A stretch of DNA of 64,000 nucleotides from an uncultured Dokdonia sp. (GTDB lineage Bacteria; Bacteroidota; Bacteroidia; Flavobacteriales; Flavobacteriaceae), in the NCBI RefSeq assembly GCF_937910895.1, contig NZ_CALEMI010000050.1, positions 19,155 to 83,154 of the forward strand, written 5' to 3'. A program made the translations under genes and the position numbers. The notes under the pieces were generated by a model. The model saw only the letters and a list, made by a program, of their open reading frames with translations. It did not search any database and was not told where the DNA came from. Positions 26,235-34,072 of the stretch are shown here, piece by piece. Within the stretch, counting starts at the first letter, position 1. Each line of letters begins with the position of its first letter.

Positions 26235-27281
26235 ATGAAGACTATTTTATTAATTGAAGATGATACCGCTTTACGCGAAAATACTGCCGAGCTATTAATG
26301 CTTTCCAATTATGATGTAATCACTGCTGCCAATGGGGTTCTAGGCATTGCGGCTGCCAAAGAAAAACTCCCAGATCTTATTATATGTGATATTATGATGC
26401 CTATGGCAGATGGATATGAAGTCTTAGAAACCCTGTCTAGTGATTCAAAAACAAGGCAGATTCCGTTTATATTTCTTTCTGCAAAGACCGAACATAAGGA
26501 AATACGTAAGGGGATGAACTTGGGTGCAGATGACTATCTTACAAAACCTTTTGAAGAAGAAGACCTTATCAGCGCTGTCGAAAGTCGGCTGGCAAAAACA
26601 TTTATACTTTCAAATATAGCCCGTACAACGCAAGAGGACAAAGAGGAAGATCAAATACGGAGTCTTAACGAATTAAAAAACTTTTTTGATGACCAAGGAG
26701 ACATCGTCATCTACAAAAGTGGAGACGTTATTTTTGAAGAGGGAGCAAACTCAAATTACATCTATTTAATCCTAAAAGGGATTGTCAAAACCTATAAAAT
26801 GGATCAAAAAGGCAAAGCTCTTATTACAGCATTATTTAAACCAGATGATTTTTTAGGGTTTACCTCCTTTGTCGATAATGTACCGTACCAAGAATCTGCT
26901 ACCGTAATTAAAGATGCAGAACTTGCCGCAGTTTCAAAGTCTGAATTAAAAGATATTCTGAAAAAAAATCAAAAAGTATCCTTAGAACTTATGGAACTTT
27001 TAACCGATAACTTATCGGAAATTAAATCACAATTGCTTCAAATGGCGTATAGCTCTGTACGTAAAAAAACTGCACAAACTATTTTACAGTTTGTAGAAGT
27101 GCTTAACAAAAAACCAGAAGAAGGCATCCGCATCTCCAGAAATGATCTTGCAAGTGTTGCTGGCATCGCTACAGAAAGTTTAATCCGCACCTTATCTGGA
27201 TTTAAAAAAGAAGGTCTTATAGAAGTAGAAGGTCGCAACATTAGAATCTTGGATATAGAAGGGTTAACCGAGATAGAGTAA
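26235..27281 (+). CDS. Response regulator with CRP/FNR-type DNA-binding module
   Basis: A 348-residue protein with three parts. The receiver (1-125) has Asp 9, Asp 10, the phosphorylated Asp 52, Ser 82 and Lys 104. A cyclic-nucleotide-like barrel (about 143-260) lacks the usual cAMP contacts: the Gly-Glu pair is replaced at DFLGFTSF and the Arg at YQESATVI. The winged helix (about 275-348) has recognition helix ATESLIRTLSGF, retaining the Glu and Arg that read TGA half-sites in CRP and FNR. So phosphorylation, rather than cAMP, probably switches it. It is the best candidate for binding all TGA-N6-TCA sites in the window. A palindrome at 27339 follows. Confidence 0.92.
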   Translation: MKTILLIEDDTALRENTAELLMLSNYDVITAANGVLGIAAAKEKLPDLIICDIMMPMADGYEVLETLSSDSKTRQIPFIFLSAKTEHKEIRKGMNLGADDYLTKPFEEEDLISAVESRLAKTFILSNIARTTQEDKEEDQIRSLNELKNFFDDQGDIVIYKSGDVIFEEGANSNYIYLILKGIVKTYKMDQKGKALITALFKPDDFLGFTSFVDNVPYQESATVIKDAELAAVSKSELKDILKKNQKVSLELMELLTDNLSEIKSQLLQMAYSSVRKKTAQTILQFVEVLNKKPEEGIRISRNDLASVAGIATESLIRTLSGFKKEGLIEVEGRNIRILDIEGLTEIE

Positions 27282-27338
27282 TCTTTACTCACAAATACAT
27301 CCAAAAGGGATAATACGCCTAAAGGTATTGTTGCTAAG

Positions 27339-27358
27339 TACGCTTTCGCGAAAGCGTA
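27339..27358. repeat. TTTCGCGAAA palindrome after the response regulator gene
   Basis: A perfect 20-base palindrome, TACGCTTTCGCGAAAGCGTA, followed by AAAAAAC. It lies between the regulator gene and the next regulated promoter. Confidence 0.9.
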
Positions 27359-27377
27359 AAAAACCCATATCCGAAAC

Positions 27378-27420
27378 TGATATTTATCATAGTTATCCCT
27401 ATTGCATCAAAATACATTTG
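27378..27420 (+). promoter_or_regulatory. FNR/CRP-type operator plus -7 box for the UspA gene at 27441
   Basis: Dyad TGATATTTATCA at 27378-27389, perfect -7 box TACATTTG at 27413-27420, 35-base offset. The predicted start 27425 lies inside the upstream reading frame extension, so it rules out the TTG at 27402 and supports the ATG at 27441. Confidence 0.88.
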
Positions 27421-27440
27421 TATACTTACACATACGAATG

Positions 27441-28259
27441 ATGAAGAATATTTTAATCCCAGTTGATTTTTCTGAGGTCTCTTGGAATGCTGTTTATTGT
27501 GCAATCTGTCATTTTAAAGACGACACTATTCAGTTTTATATAGCCCATATAGAATCCCCTCCCACAACCTCAGAAGAAAATGGATCTTTAGTCATTCACA
27601 AGAACATTGCAAATCATAAAAAACTTCAACAATGGGTTACTAAAGCAACAAAACTTGCCACACCAAAACAACAGATTATTCCACTTGAAAAGACAGGTCA
27701 TTTTATACACACACTAAGAGATATTGTAAAAAACTACACGATAAATCTGATTGTTATTGGAACCCAACAATCCAATGTATTTGAAGATACCTTGGTGGGG
27801 AGTTACACTCGAGAAATCATTACACGCATAAAACAACCTGTACTCATTGTTCCTCAGGAAGTGCCCTGCCCTACTCCAAAACAAATCGCACTTATTACAG
27901 ACTTCAATTTTAAACATAATAGAAAAGCACTCCAACTAATTTCTGAAATCACCTCAGTTAGAAATGCGCATTTAAGTATTTTAAATTTAATAAAACAAGA
28001 AGGTTTTATTAATGAAAATCAAGCTGAAAACAAAAAGTCTTTACAAGAAAATTTTGCAAACTTAGATCATAGCTTTCACTTTGTGGTGAATCAAACGATG
28101 GATGAAGCGTTACAGTTTTTTATAAATGTACAGAATGTAGACCTCATCATTTTATTTGCCAAGAACATGAATTTTTCAGAACATTTATTATACTCTCCTT
28201 CTACAGATGCTACGATTAGTTATCATAAGCACATTCCTTTTTTAATTGTACATGAATAA
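27441..28259 (+). CDS. Universal stress protein, two UspA domains
   Basis: A 272-residue tandem UspA protein beginning MKNILIPVDFSEVSW; an ATG at 27438 just before would add one Met. The frame stays open to a TTG at 27402, but that codon precedes the predicted start of transcription. The first domain has a broken nucleotide motif: GTQQSNVFEDTLVGS has Gln instead of the second Gly. The second domain lacks it entirely, so ATP binding is doubtful. Monocistronic. Confidence 0.85.
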   Translation: MKNILIPVDFSEVSWNAVYCAICHFKDDTIQFYIAHIESPPTTSEENGSLVIHKNIANHKKLQQWVTKATKLATPKQQIIPLEKTGHFIHTLRDIVKNYTINLIVIGTQQSNVFEDTLVGSYTREIITRIKQPVLIVPQEVPCPTPKQIALITDFNFKHNRKALQLISEITSVRNAHLSILNLIKQEGFINENQAENKKSLQENFANLDHSFHFVVNQTMDEALQFFINVQNVDLIILFAKNMNFSEHLLYSPSTDATISYHKHIPFLIVHE

Positions 28260-28268
28260 AAAAGTAGC

Positions 28269-28311
28269 TGACATAAATCATATTTAGTTAGCTATATATA
28301 AGATAGTTTTG
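28269..28311 (+). promoter_or_regulatory. FNR/CRP-type operator plus -7 box for the three-gene UspA operon
   Basis: Dyad TGACATAAATCA at 28269-28280, perfect -7 box TAGTTTTG at 28304-28311, 35-base offset; predicted start 28316. Confidence 0.85.
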
Positions 28312-28336
28312 AATATAAAATTTTAAAACTATCCTC

Positions 28337-29182
28337 ATGAGAAAGATTGTAGTTCCTGTAGATTTTTCAGAAAACTCTTGGAATGCATTAAAATGCGCTA
28401 TCCAATATTTTAAATATGAGAAATGCCATTTTTATATTTTTCATTCGTACGCAAATGAGGTGTATAAAAACGTAAGAACTGTCTCTGAAGAAGTTCTTGA
28501 AGAACACATAAAAGTACAAAGCGAAAAAGCAGAGAAAGAACTAGCTACTTTCCTAAAAAAGATTCAAGACTACTATCCAGATCCTAAGCATAGTTATATT
28601 ACTAAAGCTGTTTTTGGAAACCTACTAGAAGAAGTCAACGATTTTGTAGAACTTGAAAATATTGATCTCATTGTCATGGGAACAAAAGGAAGGACCAATG
28701 ATACGACCATTACCTATGGAAGTCACACATTACAGATTCTTAAATATGTAAAATGCCCTGTTTTAGGGGTCCCTGCCGAATACTCATACGAGCGACCTAC
28801 AAATATCTTATTGCCATCAGACTTTATGATCCCTTGTAAAAAAAGAGAAATGAAACTATTGTCTTGTTTAGCAAAAAGTTATAGAGCCACCATACATCTA
28901 TTATATCTATCAGATTATGATCGGCTTTCATTGAGGCAACAGGATAATAAAGTATTAATAGAGTATTGTTTAGAAGACAATAACGTCCTATATGCACGAA
29001 GAGATTATGGACCTATCACAAAGTTAATCAACAAGTATATTGCTGATGAAAGCATAGAGATGATTGTTATGGTGAACTCTAGACACTCTTACATGGAAGA
29101 ATTATTAAATCAATCTAATATCGATGCCATAAGCCTCAACACCAAGATTCCATTATTAGTTTTTCAAAATTTAAAAAGATAA
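28337..29182 (+). CDS. Universal stress protein, two UspA domains
   Basis: A 281-residue tandem UspA. Domain 1 keeps the full nucleotide motif (MGTKGRTNDTTITYGSHT); domain 2 is degenerate. It is the first of three UspA genes separated by only 3 and 2 bases and read from one promoter. The three are clearly paralogues but differ widely in sequence, so the tandem array is not a very recent duplication. Confidence 0.9.
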   Translation: MRKIVVPVDFSENSWNALKCAIQYFKYEKCHFYIFHSYANEVYKNVRTVSEEVLEEHIKVQSEKAEKELATFLKKIQDYYPDPKHSYITKAVFGNLLEEVNDFVELENIDLIVMGTKGRTNDTTITYGSHTLQILKYVKCPVLGVPAEYSYERPTNILLPSDFMIPCKKREMKLLSCLAKSYRATIHLLYLSDYDRLSLRQQDNKVLIEYCLEDNNVLYARRDYGPITKLINKYIADESIEMIVMVNSRHSYMEELLNQSNIDAISLNTKIPLLVFQNLKR

Positions 29183-29185
29183 AAA

Positions 29186-30040
29186 ATGAAACGTATACTC
29201 ATCCCTACCGATTTTTCAGATAATGCGATCAATGCATTGCATTATGTCATCCATTTAATGGAGAATGAAAGATGTACCTTTTTTCTTCTGAATACCTATA
29301 CGCCTACGTCGCTATACACATCAACTATTTATGAGTATCATACTTCATTAAACATAGATTTAGGAGAGATTTACAAAAACACCTCAGAACACAAACTTCA
29401 ACGCCTTATTGATGATGTTACTACAACATTCTCAAATGACAAACATCAATTTGAAAAAATTGCCTCTTGTAATATGCTAGTCAACGAGATTGTAGACCTT
29501 ACTGAATCTAAATCAATTGACTTCATTGTGATGGGAACACAGGGAGCGTCTGGGCTAAAAGAAATTTTTATAGGATCTCAAACCATGCACACTATCAAAA
29601 AAACAACGGTGCCTTTACTCTGTGTACCCAAAGATTTTACGTATAAAGATCCTAAAGACATTCTCTTTGCTACAGATTACAATCTATCTATAGAAAACAT
29701 AGGATTGTCACTCGTAAAGAATCTATGTAGTATTCATCATTCCAGACTTATTCTTCTTAACGCATACTATGGTGTGCCACTTGATGAGAGACAAGAAGAA
29801 GTCAAAAATCAAATGGATCTTTATTTTAAAGGCAATGCGCATCAATTTTACATAAGTGACGGCATGGATGTCTCAGAAGCTTTAGAAGATTTTCAATCTA
29901 AACACCGTATTGATCTTCTAGTAATGGTACATAACAAGCATAGTTTCTTTGAAAATCTATTATTTACCCCAGTGATTAACAAGATTGCGCATCATACACA
30001 AATCCCGTTTTTAGTGATCCCAGCTATTGAAAAAAAATAA
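29186..30040 (+). CDS. Universal stress protein, two UspA domains
   Basis: A 284-residue tandem UspA, middle gene of the three-gene operon. Domain 1 motif MGTQGASGLKEIFIGSQT is complete. The DFSDNAINALHY start is shared closely with the following gene (DFSDNAYSALSY), suggesting these two are the youngest pair. Confidence 0.9.
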   Translation: MKRILIPTDFSDNAINALHYVIHLMENERCTFFLLNTYTPTSLYTSTIYEYHTSLNIDLGEIYKNTSEHKLQRLIDDVTTTFSNDKHQFEKIASCNMLVNEIVDLTESKSIDFIVMGTQGASGLKEIFIGSQTMHTIKKTTVPLLCVPKDFTYKDPKDILFATDYNLSIENIGLSLVKNLCSIHHSRLILLNAYYGVPLDERQEEVKNQMDLYFKGNAHQFYISDGMDVSEALEDFQSKHRIDLLVMVHNKHSFFENLLFTPVINKIAHHTQIPFLVIPAIEKK

Positions 30041-30042
30041 CT

Positions 30043-30888
30043 ATGAAACATATATTAGTGCCTACCGATTTTTCAGATAATGCCTATAGTGCGCTCAGTT
30101 ATGTACGACTCTTATTACAAGATGAAGAAGTGATATTTACGTTATATCATGCGTATGAGCCTTCGCCTATATTACTCCTTGGTAAAAGTCCGTATCGCGT
30201 AGGTGCTATCTACAATAGTTGTAAGAAAGTGGCTAATGAAAAAATAGAACAACTTTTGACAAAAATTAATGGTTTAAACGAAAACCAAAAGCACACCTAC
30301 GAAACAATATCTTCTGGAGGCGCTTTAGAAGAAGCCATTAAGGCTATAGACATAGATCGTTATGATTTTATAGCTATGGGGTCCAAGGGTGCTACAGGTC
30401 TTAAGACTGTATTCTGGGGGAGTAACACGTTTAGCCTTGTCAATATGTCTCTGAAAAAACCAATACTTATCATACCTGAAAATAGTATTTACAAAAACCC
30501 TGAAAAAATAGCTTTTGCTACCAATTTTACGAGAAGTTACTTAAAAGAAGAATTACAAACTCTTATTGAAATTACTCAAAAATGGAATGCATCATTACGA
30601 GTCATAGAGGTCTATTATGACCCAATACTTACCGAAGAACAGCAAGAACATTTAGAAACACTAGAAAACCTATTGATACCAGTTGCATCCAATTTTCATG
30701 TAATACCTCATTTTAATACGGTAGAAAAGGCTATTACTATTTTTAATAAGGAACTTGAAATTGATATGCTTGCGATGATTAATTACCCAAAAAGTCTTTT
30801 TCAAAAAATAGTACGTGAACCCATCATTAAAAAAATGGTACATCATACCACCATTCCATTTTTAGTATTACCATCACTTACTGACTAA
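30043..30888 (+). CDS. Universal stress protein, two UspA domains
   Basis: A 281-residue tandem UspA, last gene of the operon from 28337. Domain 1 has MGSKGATGLKTVFWGSNT; domain 2 is degenerate. Its stop codon overlaps the promoter region of the next UspA gene: the downstream dyad begins at 30882, within the last codons, an unusually tight arrangement also seen at 31793 and 35453. Confidence 0.9.
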   Translation: MKHILVPTDFSDNAYSALSYVRLLLQDEEVIFTLYHAYEPSPILLLGKSPYRVGAIYNSCKKVANEKIEQLLTKINGLNENQKHTYETISSGGALEEAIKAIDIDRYDFIAMGSKGATGLKTVFWGSNTFSLVNMSLKKPILIIPENSIYKNPEKIAFATNFTRSYLKEELQTLIEITQKWNASLRVIEVYYDPILTEEQQEHLETLENLLIPVASNFHVIPHFNTVEKAITIFNKELEIDMLAMINYPKSLFQKIVREPIIKKMVHHTTIPFLVLPSLTD

Positions 30889-30924
30889 TATCATAGTTTT
30901 CACTTTCTGTGTCTCTTACTTTTA
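30882..30924 (+). promoter_or_regulatory. FNR/CRP-type operator plus -7 box for the UspA gene at 30947
   Basis: Dyad TGACTAATATCA at 30882-30893 starts inside the previous gene's last codons and includes its stop; -7 box TACTTTTA at 30917-30924; 35-base offset; predicted start 30929. Confidence 0.8.
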
Positions 30925-30946
30925 TTCTATCTAAAAACGAGTCCTT

Positions 30947-31795
30947 ATGAGATACATAGCAGTTCCCACAGACTTTTCAGAAAATGCATACAATGCTTTA
31001 TTATATGCTACACGGCTTTTTCCGAATCAAGAATACACCATCATCCTTATCCATTCCTATGAGACAGAATTTTCAACCTCTACAAGTAGAATAGATATAG
31101 GACGTAATGAAGAATTATATCTTGAGATTGAACAAAGAGTTTCTAAAAATTTTGAAGCGTTGACTCACAAAATCGCAAGAGATACAGAAGGACTACACGT
31201 TAGCTTTGAAACTCTTATGACAGGTTTCCCTTTGTTTAAATGCATCTATAAATTACAAGAAGAAAAACCTGTTAGCCTTATTGTTATGGGAACAAAAGGA
31301 GCTACAGGCATACGGCAACTTTTTATGGGAAGTCAGACCATACGTCTGATCAAAAAAATATATAAACTCCCCGTCATTGTTGTGCCTGAAAATGCAGATT
31401 TTACGCCTCCAAAAATTATTGCGATCGCAACCGATTTTAAAACCGCTATACATACTCACGCCATTACCACACTAAAAGACATTGCAACCTCTAATGATGC
31501 TGTTATAAAAATCACGCATATCTACGATCAAAAAAATCCTGAAGATGTTTTTGAAACTAATTATAAAAAAATAAAGAAAAGTTTATCAGATATCGAATAC
31601 ACCACGCATTGGCTTTCTAACACCTCTAAAAAAGAAAACGTACTGAATGAGTTTGTTAAAAAAATGAATGTTGACCTACTAGTACTCACATATCACAAGC
31701 ACAGTATGCTACAAAAGCTTTTCAAAGAAAACATTGTAGAAAATATAGGATTTCACACCTCAATTCCATTATTAGTCTTTACAAATACTGACTGA
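30947..31795 (+). CDS. Universal stress protein, two UspA domains
   Basis: A 282-residue tandem UspA. Domain 1 motif MGTKGATGIRQLFMGSQT is complete; domain 2 lacks it. Its last bases and stop overlap the next dyad (31793-31804). Monocistronic by promoter layout. Confidence 0.9.
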   Translation: MRYIAVPTDFSENAYNALLYATRLFPNQEYTIILIHSYETEFSTSTSRIDIGRNEELYLEIEQRVSKNFEALTHKIARDTEGLHVSFETLMTGFPLFKCIYKLQEEKPVSLIVMGTKGATGIRQLFMGSQTIRLIKKIYKLPVIVVPENADFTPPKIIAIATDFKTAIHTHAITTLKDIATSNDAVIKITHIYDQKNPEDVFETNYKKIKKSLSDIEYTTHWLSNTSKKENVLNEFVKKMNVDLLVLTYHKHSMLQKLFKENIVENIGFHTSIPLLVFTNTD

Positions 31796-31835
31796 TATAT
31801 ATCATAGTTGTTTTAAAGAACGATCGTTAATTTTA
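31793..31835 (+). promoter_or_regulatory. FNR/CRP-type operator plus -7 box for the uspA/nuclease operon
   Basis: Dyad TGATATATATCA at 31793-31804, a perfect palindrome, overlapping the previous stop codon; -7 box TAATTTTA at 31828-31835; 35-base offset; predicted start 31840, 20 bases before the ATG. Confidence 0.85.
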
Positions 31836-31859
31836 ATCAACCAAAAAATCCTCATTATT

Positions 31860-32711
31860 ATGAAAACCAAAATCTTATTACCTACAGATTTTTCAAAAAA
31901 TGCGTGGAATGCTATAAGCTATGCAACCGATCTGTTTAAAGATAAAGAATGTGAGTTCTATATCCTTAATGTATATACGGTCACAGGATATGCCCTTGAG
32001 AGTATGATGGTTCCAGAGCCTGGCGAAATGGAATTTGAAAGAGCCAAAAAAAGCTCAGAAAAAGGGCTCGCAAAAATATTAGAAATGCTCTCTTTTAGAG
32101 ACCCTAATGATAATCATTCATTTTACACCATATCACAGTTTAACTCATTACTTGAAGGACTTAAAGACATCGTAGAAAAAAAAGATATTGATATGGTTAT
32201 TATGGGCACCAAAGGAAGTAGCAATGCAAGCGGCGTTGTTTTTGGAAGTAATGCTATTCTTACTATGGAAAAGTTGAGAAATTGTCCTGTCATTGCAGTA
32301 CCAGAAGAAGCTCGGTTTGGAACACTCAAAGAAATTGTTTTTCCTACTAGTTATAAAACACACTTTAAGCATAGAGAATTACACTATCTCACAGAGATAG
32401 CAAAACTCACAAAAGCAGCGATACGCATTGTCCATCTAGCTGAAGATGACGAGCTAGATGCTACTCAAGAAAATAATAAACGCCTATTAGAAGAAAGTTT
32501 TGAAGACGTAGACTACACCTTTCATTTCCTTCATGGCTCAGCGATATCAGATGCTGTACGCTATTTTGTAGAAAGCCGTGACAGTGATATGATTGCTTTT
32601 ATAAATAAGAAACATACCTTCTTTGGAAGTATATTTTCTAGACCTATGGTAAAAGAAATTGGGATGTACGCAAGAGTTCCCATTATGGCTTTGCATGATT
32701 TTAGAAACTAA
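31860..32711 (+). CDS. Universal stress protein, two UspA domains
   Basis: A 283-residue tandem UspA, the eighth in the window. Domain 1 has MGTKGSSNASGVVFGSNA; domain 2 is degenerate. It heads an operon with the 136-residue protein (12 bases on), the ATP-cone endonuclease-like gene and the beta-CASP nuclease, so this UspA may be tied to RNA or DNA processing during stress. Confidence 0.9.
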   Translation: MKTKILLPTDFSKNAWNAISYATDLFKDKECEFYILNVYTVTGYALESMMVPEPGEMEFERAKKSSEKGLAKILEMLSFRDPNDNHSFYTISQFNSLLEGLKDIVEKKDIDMVIMGTKGSSNASGVVFGSNAILTMEKLRNCPVIAVPEEARFGTLKEIVFPTSYKTHFKHRELHYLTEIAKLTKAAIRIVHLAEDDELDATQENNKRLLEESFEDVDYTFHFLHGSAISDAVRYFVESRDSDMIAFINKKHTFFGSIFSRPMVKEIGMYARVPIMALHDFRN

Positions 32712-32723
32712 AATAGAACACTC

Positions 32724-33134
32724 ATGAAAAATATAGGAATCTGGATGGATAAGCGTCAAGCGCTGATCCTTTATATCACAGAAGGTAAAGAAGATTTTAA
32801 AATCCTTACGTCAGATGTAGAAGAATATAACGTACAAGGAGGATCTGGAACTAGACTAAAAGGAGGGCCACAAGATGTGATACACGATAGTAAATACCTA
32901 GCACACGAGAAAAAACAATTGAAAAACTATTTTAAAAACATCACAGAAAACATAGTAGACGTAGATCAATTAGCACTTTTTGGACCAGCAGAAACAGCTG
33001 GAAAGTTTAGAAAAGAACTCAAAGAAAACTATGAAAGGCTCTCGAGTAAAGTCGTTGTTTTAAAGACTGCAGATAGCATGACAGAAAACCAGACAAAAGC
33101 GTTGATTCGCGATTTTTTCAAAGAGTACCATTAG
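32724..33134 (+). CDS. Small protein, possibly baeRF/host-attachment-like
   Basis: A 136-residue protein. MKNIGIWMDKRQALILYI at the start and LALFGPAETAGKFRKEL in the second half resemble the eRF1-like fold seen in bacterial release-factor-like (baeRF) proteins, which act on ribosomes; the match is from memory and weak. The centre (GGSGTRLKGGPQDVIHDSKY) looks like a conserved loop. The gene lies 12 bases after the UspA gene. With HPF nearby, a ribosome-related role is a reasonable guess only. Confidence 0.6.
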   Translation: MKNIGIWMDKRQALILYITEGKEDFKILTSDVEEYNVQGGSGTRLKGGPQDVIHDSKYLAHEKKQLKNYFKNITENIVDVDQLALFGPAETAGKFRKELKENYERLSSKVVVLKTADSMTENQTKALIRDFFKEYH

Positions 33135-33154
33135 AATGATGGGTATTATTTTTT

Positions 33155-34072
33155 ATGCGCTTTCGCGAAAGCATACCAACAATAAGCTCACTAAAAAAAG
33201 AGTTGATCTCTCATACATTTCCATTCGTTAATATTCAAACTGTGAAAGAAAAATCAACTATTAAGGTACAGAAATCATCAGGAGAAAAGGTAAATTTTTC
33301 ATTACCAAAACTCAAAAAGTCACTTCGGCATAGCGGTGCTAGTGAAAAAGACATTCAACAAATTATAGATATTGTCCGAGACGAATTATATCAAGGCATT
33401 TCTACCCGAGAAATCTATAATCGAGCGTTTGTTTTACTCAAAAAGAAGAAATCTATTTTTGCTTCCAAATACAAACTTAAAAAAGCTATTTATGAATTAG
33501 GTCCTACAGGATTTCCCTTTGAACATTTTATAGCAGAAATCTTGGGTCACTCAGGATTTCAAGTAGCAGTAGGTCAATATGTACAAGGAAAATGTGTTAC
33601 CCACGAGATAGACGTGGTCGCTATAAAGAATACTAAAAAATTATTTATCGAGTGTAAATTTCATGGAGAAGAAGGACGTAATTGTGATGTAAAAATACCG
33701 CTATACATTCATTCTAGATATAACGATATCACCACCACGCAATCTCAAGAATATGAATATGAAGGTTGGGTAGTCACAAATACGCGCTTTACATCAGATG
33801 CTATACAATATGGAAAATGTGCTCAATTATATCTTTTAAGCTGGGATTTTCCAAAAGGCAACGGACTTAAAGATAGAATTGATCGAATTGGGTTATACCC
33901 TATCACTGTATCTACACTGCTCTCAAATAGAGAAAAAGTGTTTTTGTTAGATAGAGGTATTGTACTCTGTAAACAATTATTAAAAGCTGTTTTTTACCTA
34001 GATCATTTAGGGATTTCTGAAGGACGAAAAGAGCAAATTACTAACGAAATAAAACTACTCTGCAATGCCTAA
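33155..34072 (+). CDS. ATP-cone domain fused to an Mrr-like endonuclease domain
   Basis: A 305-residue protein. Residues about 36-120 form an ATP-cone (IKVQKSSGEKVNFSLPKL, then LRHSGASEKDIQQIIDIV), a nucleotide-sensing domain best known from ribonucleotide reductase. Residues about 130-270 carry a PD-(D/E)xK-type core: HEIDVVAI followed by LFIECKFH. The first ten codons come from the palindrome at 33159-33172 (read MRFRES), so the real start may be later, for instance GTG at 33242. It overlaps the next gene by 8 bases. A nuclease gated by dATP or ATP is inferred. Confidence 0.75.
   Translation: MRFRESIPTISSLKKELISHTFPFVNIQTVKEKSTIKVQKSSGEKVNFSLPKLKKSLRHSGASEKDIQQIIDIVRDELYQGISTREIYNRAFVLLKKKKSIFASKYKLKKAIYELGPTGFPFEHFIAEILGHSGFQVAVGQYVQGKCVTHEIDVVAIKNTKKLFIECKFHGEEGRNCDVKIPLYIHSRYNDITTTQSQEYEYEGWVVTNTRFTSDAIQYGKCAQLYLLSWDFPKGNGLKDRIDRIGLYPITVSTLLSNREKVFLLDRGIVLCKQLLKAVFYLDHLGISEGRKEQITNEIKLLCNA
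33159..33172. repeat. TTTCGCGAAA palindrome covering the apparent start codon
   Basis: GCTTTCGCGAAAGC right after the ATG at 33155; the repeat may have supplied this start codon or shifted it. Confidence 0.85.
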
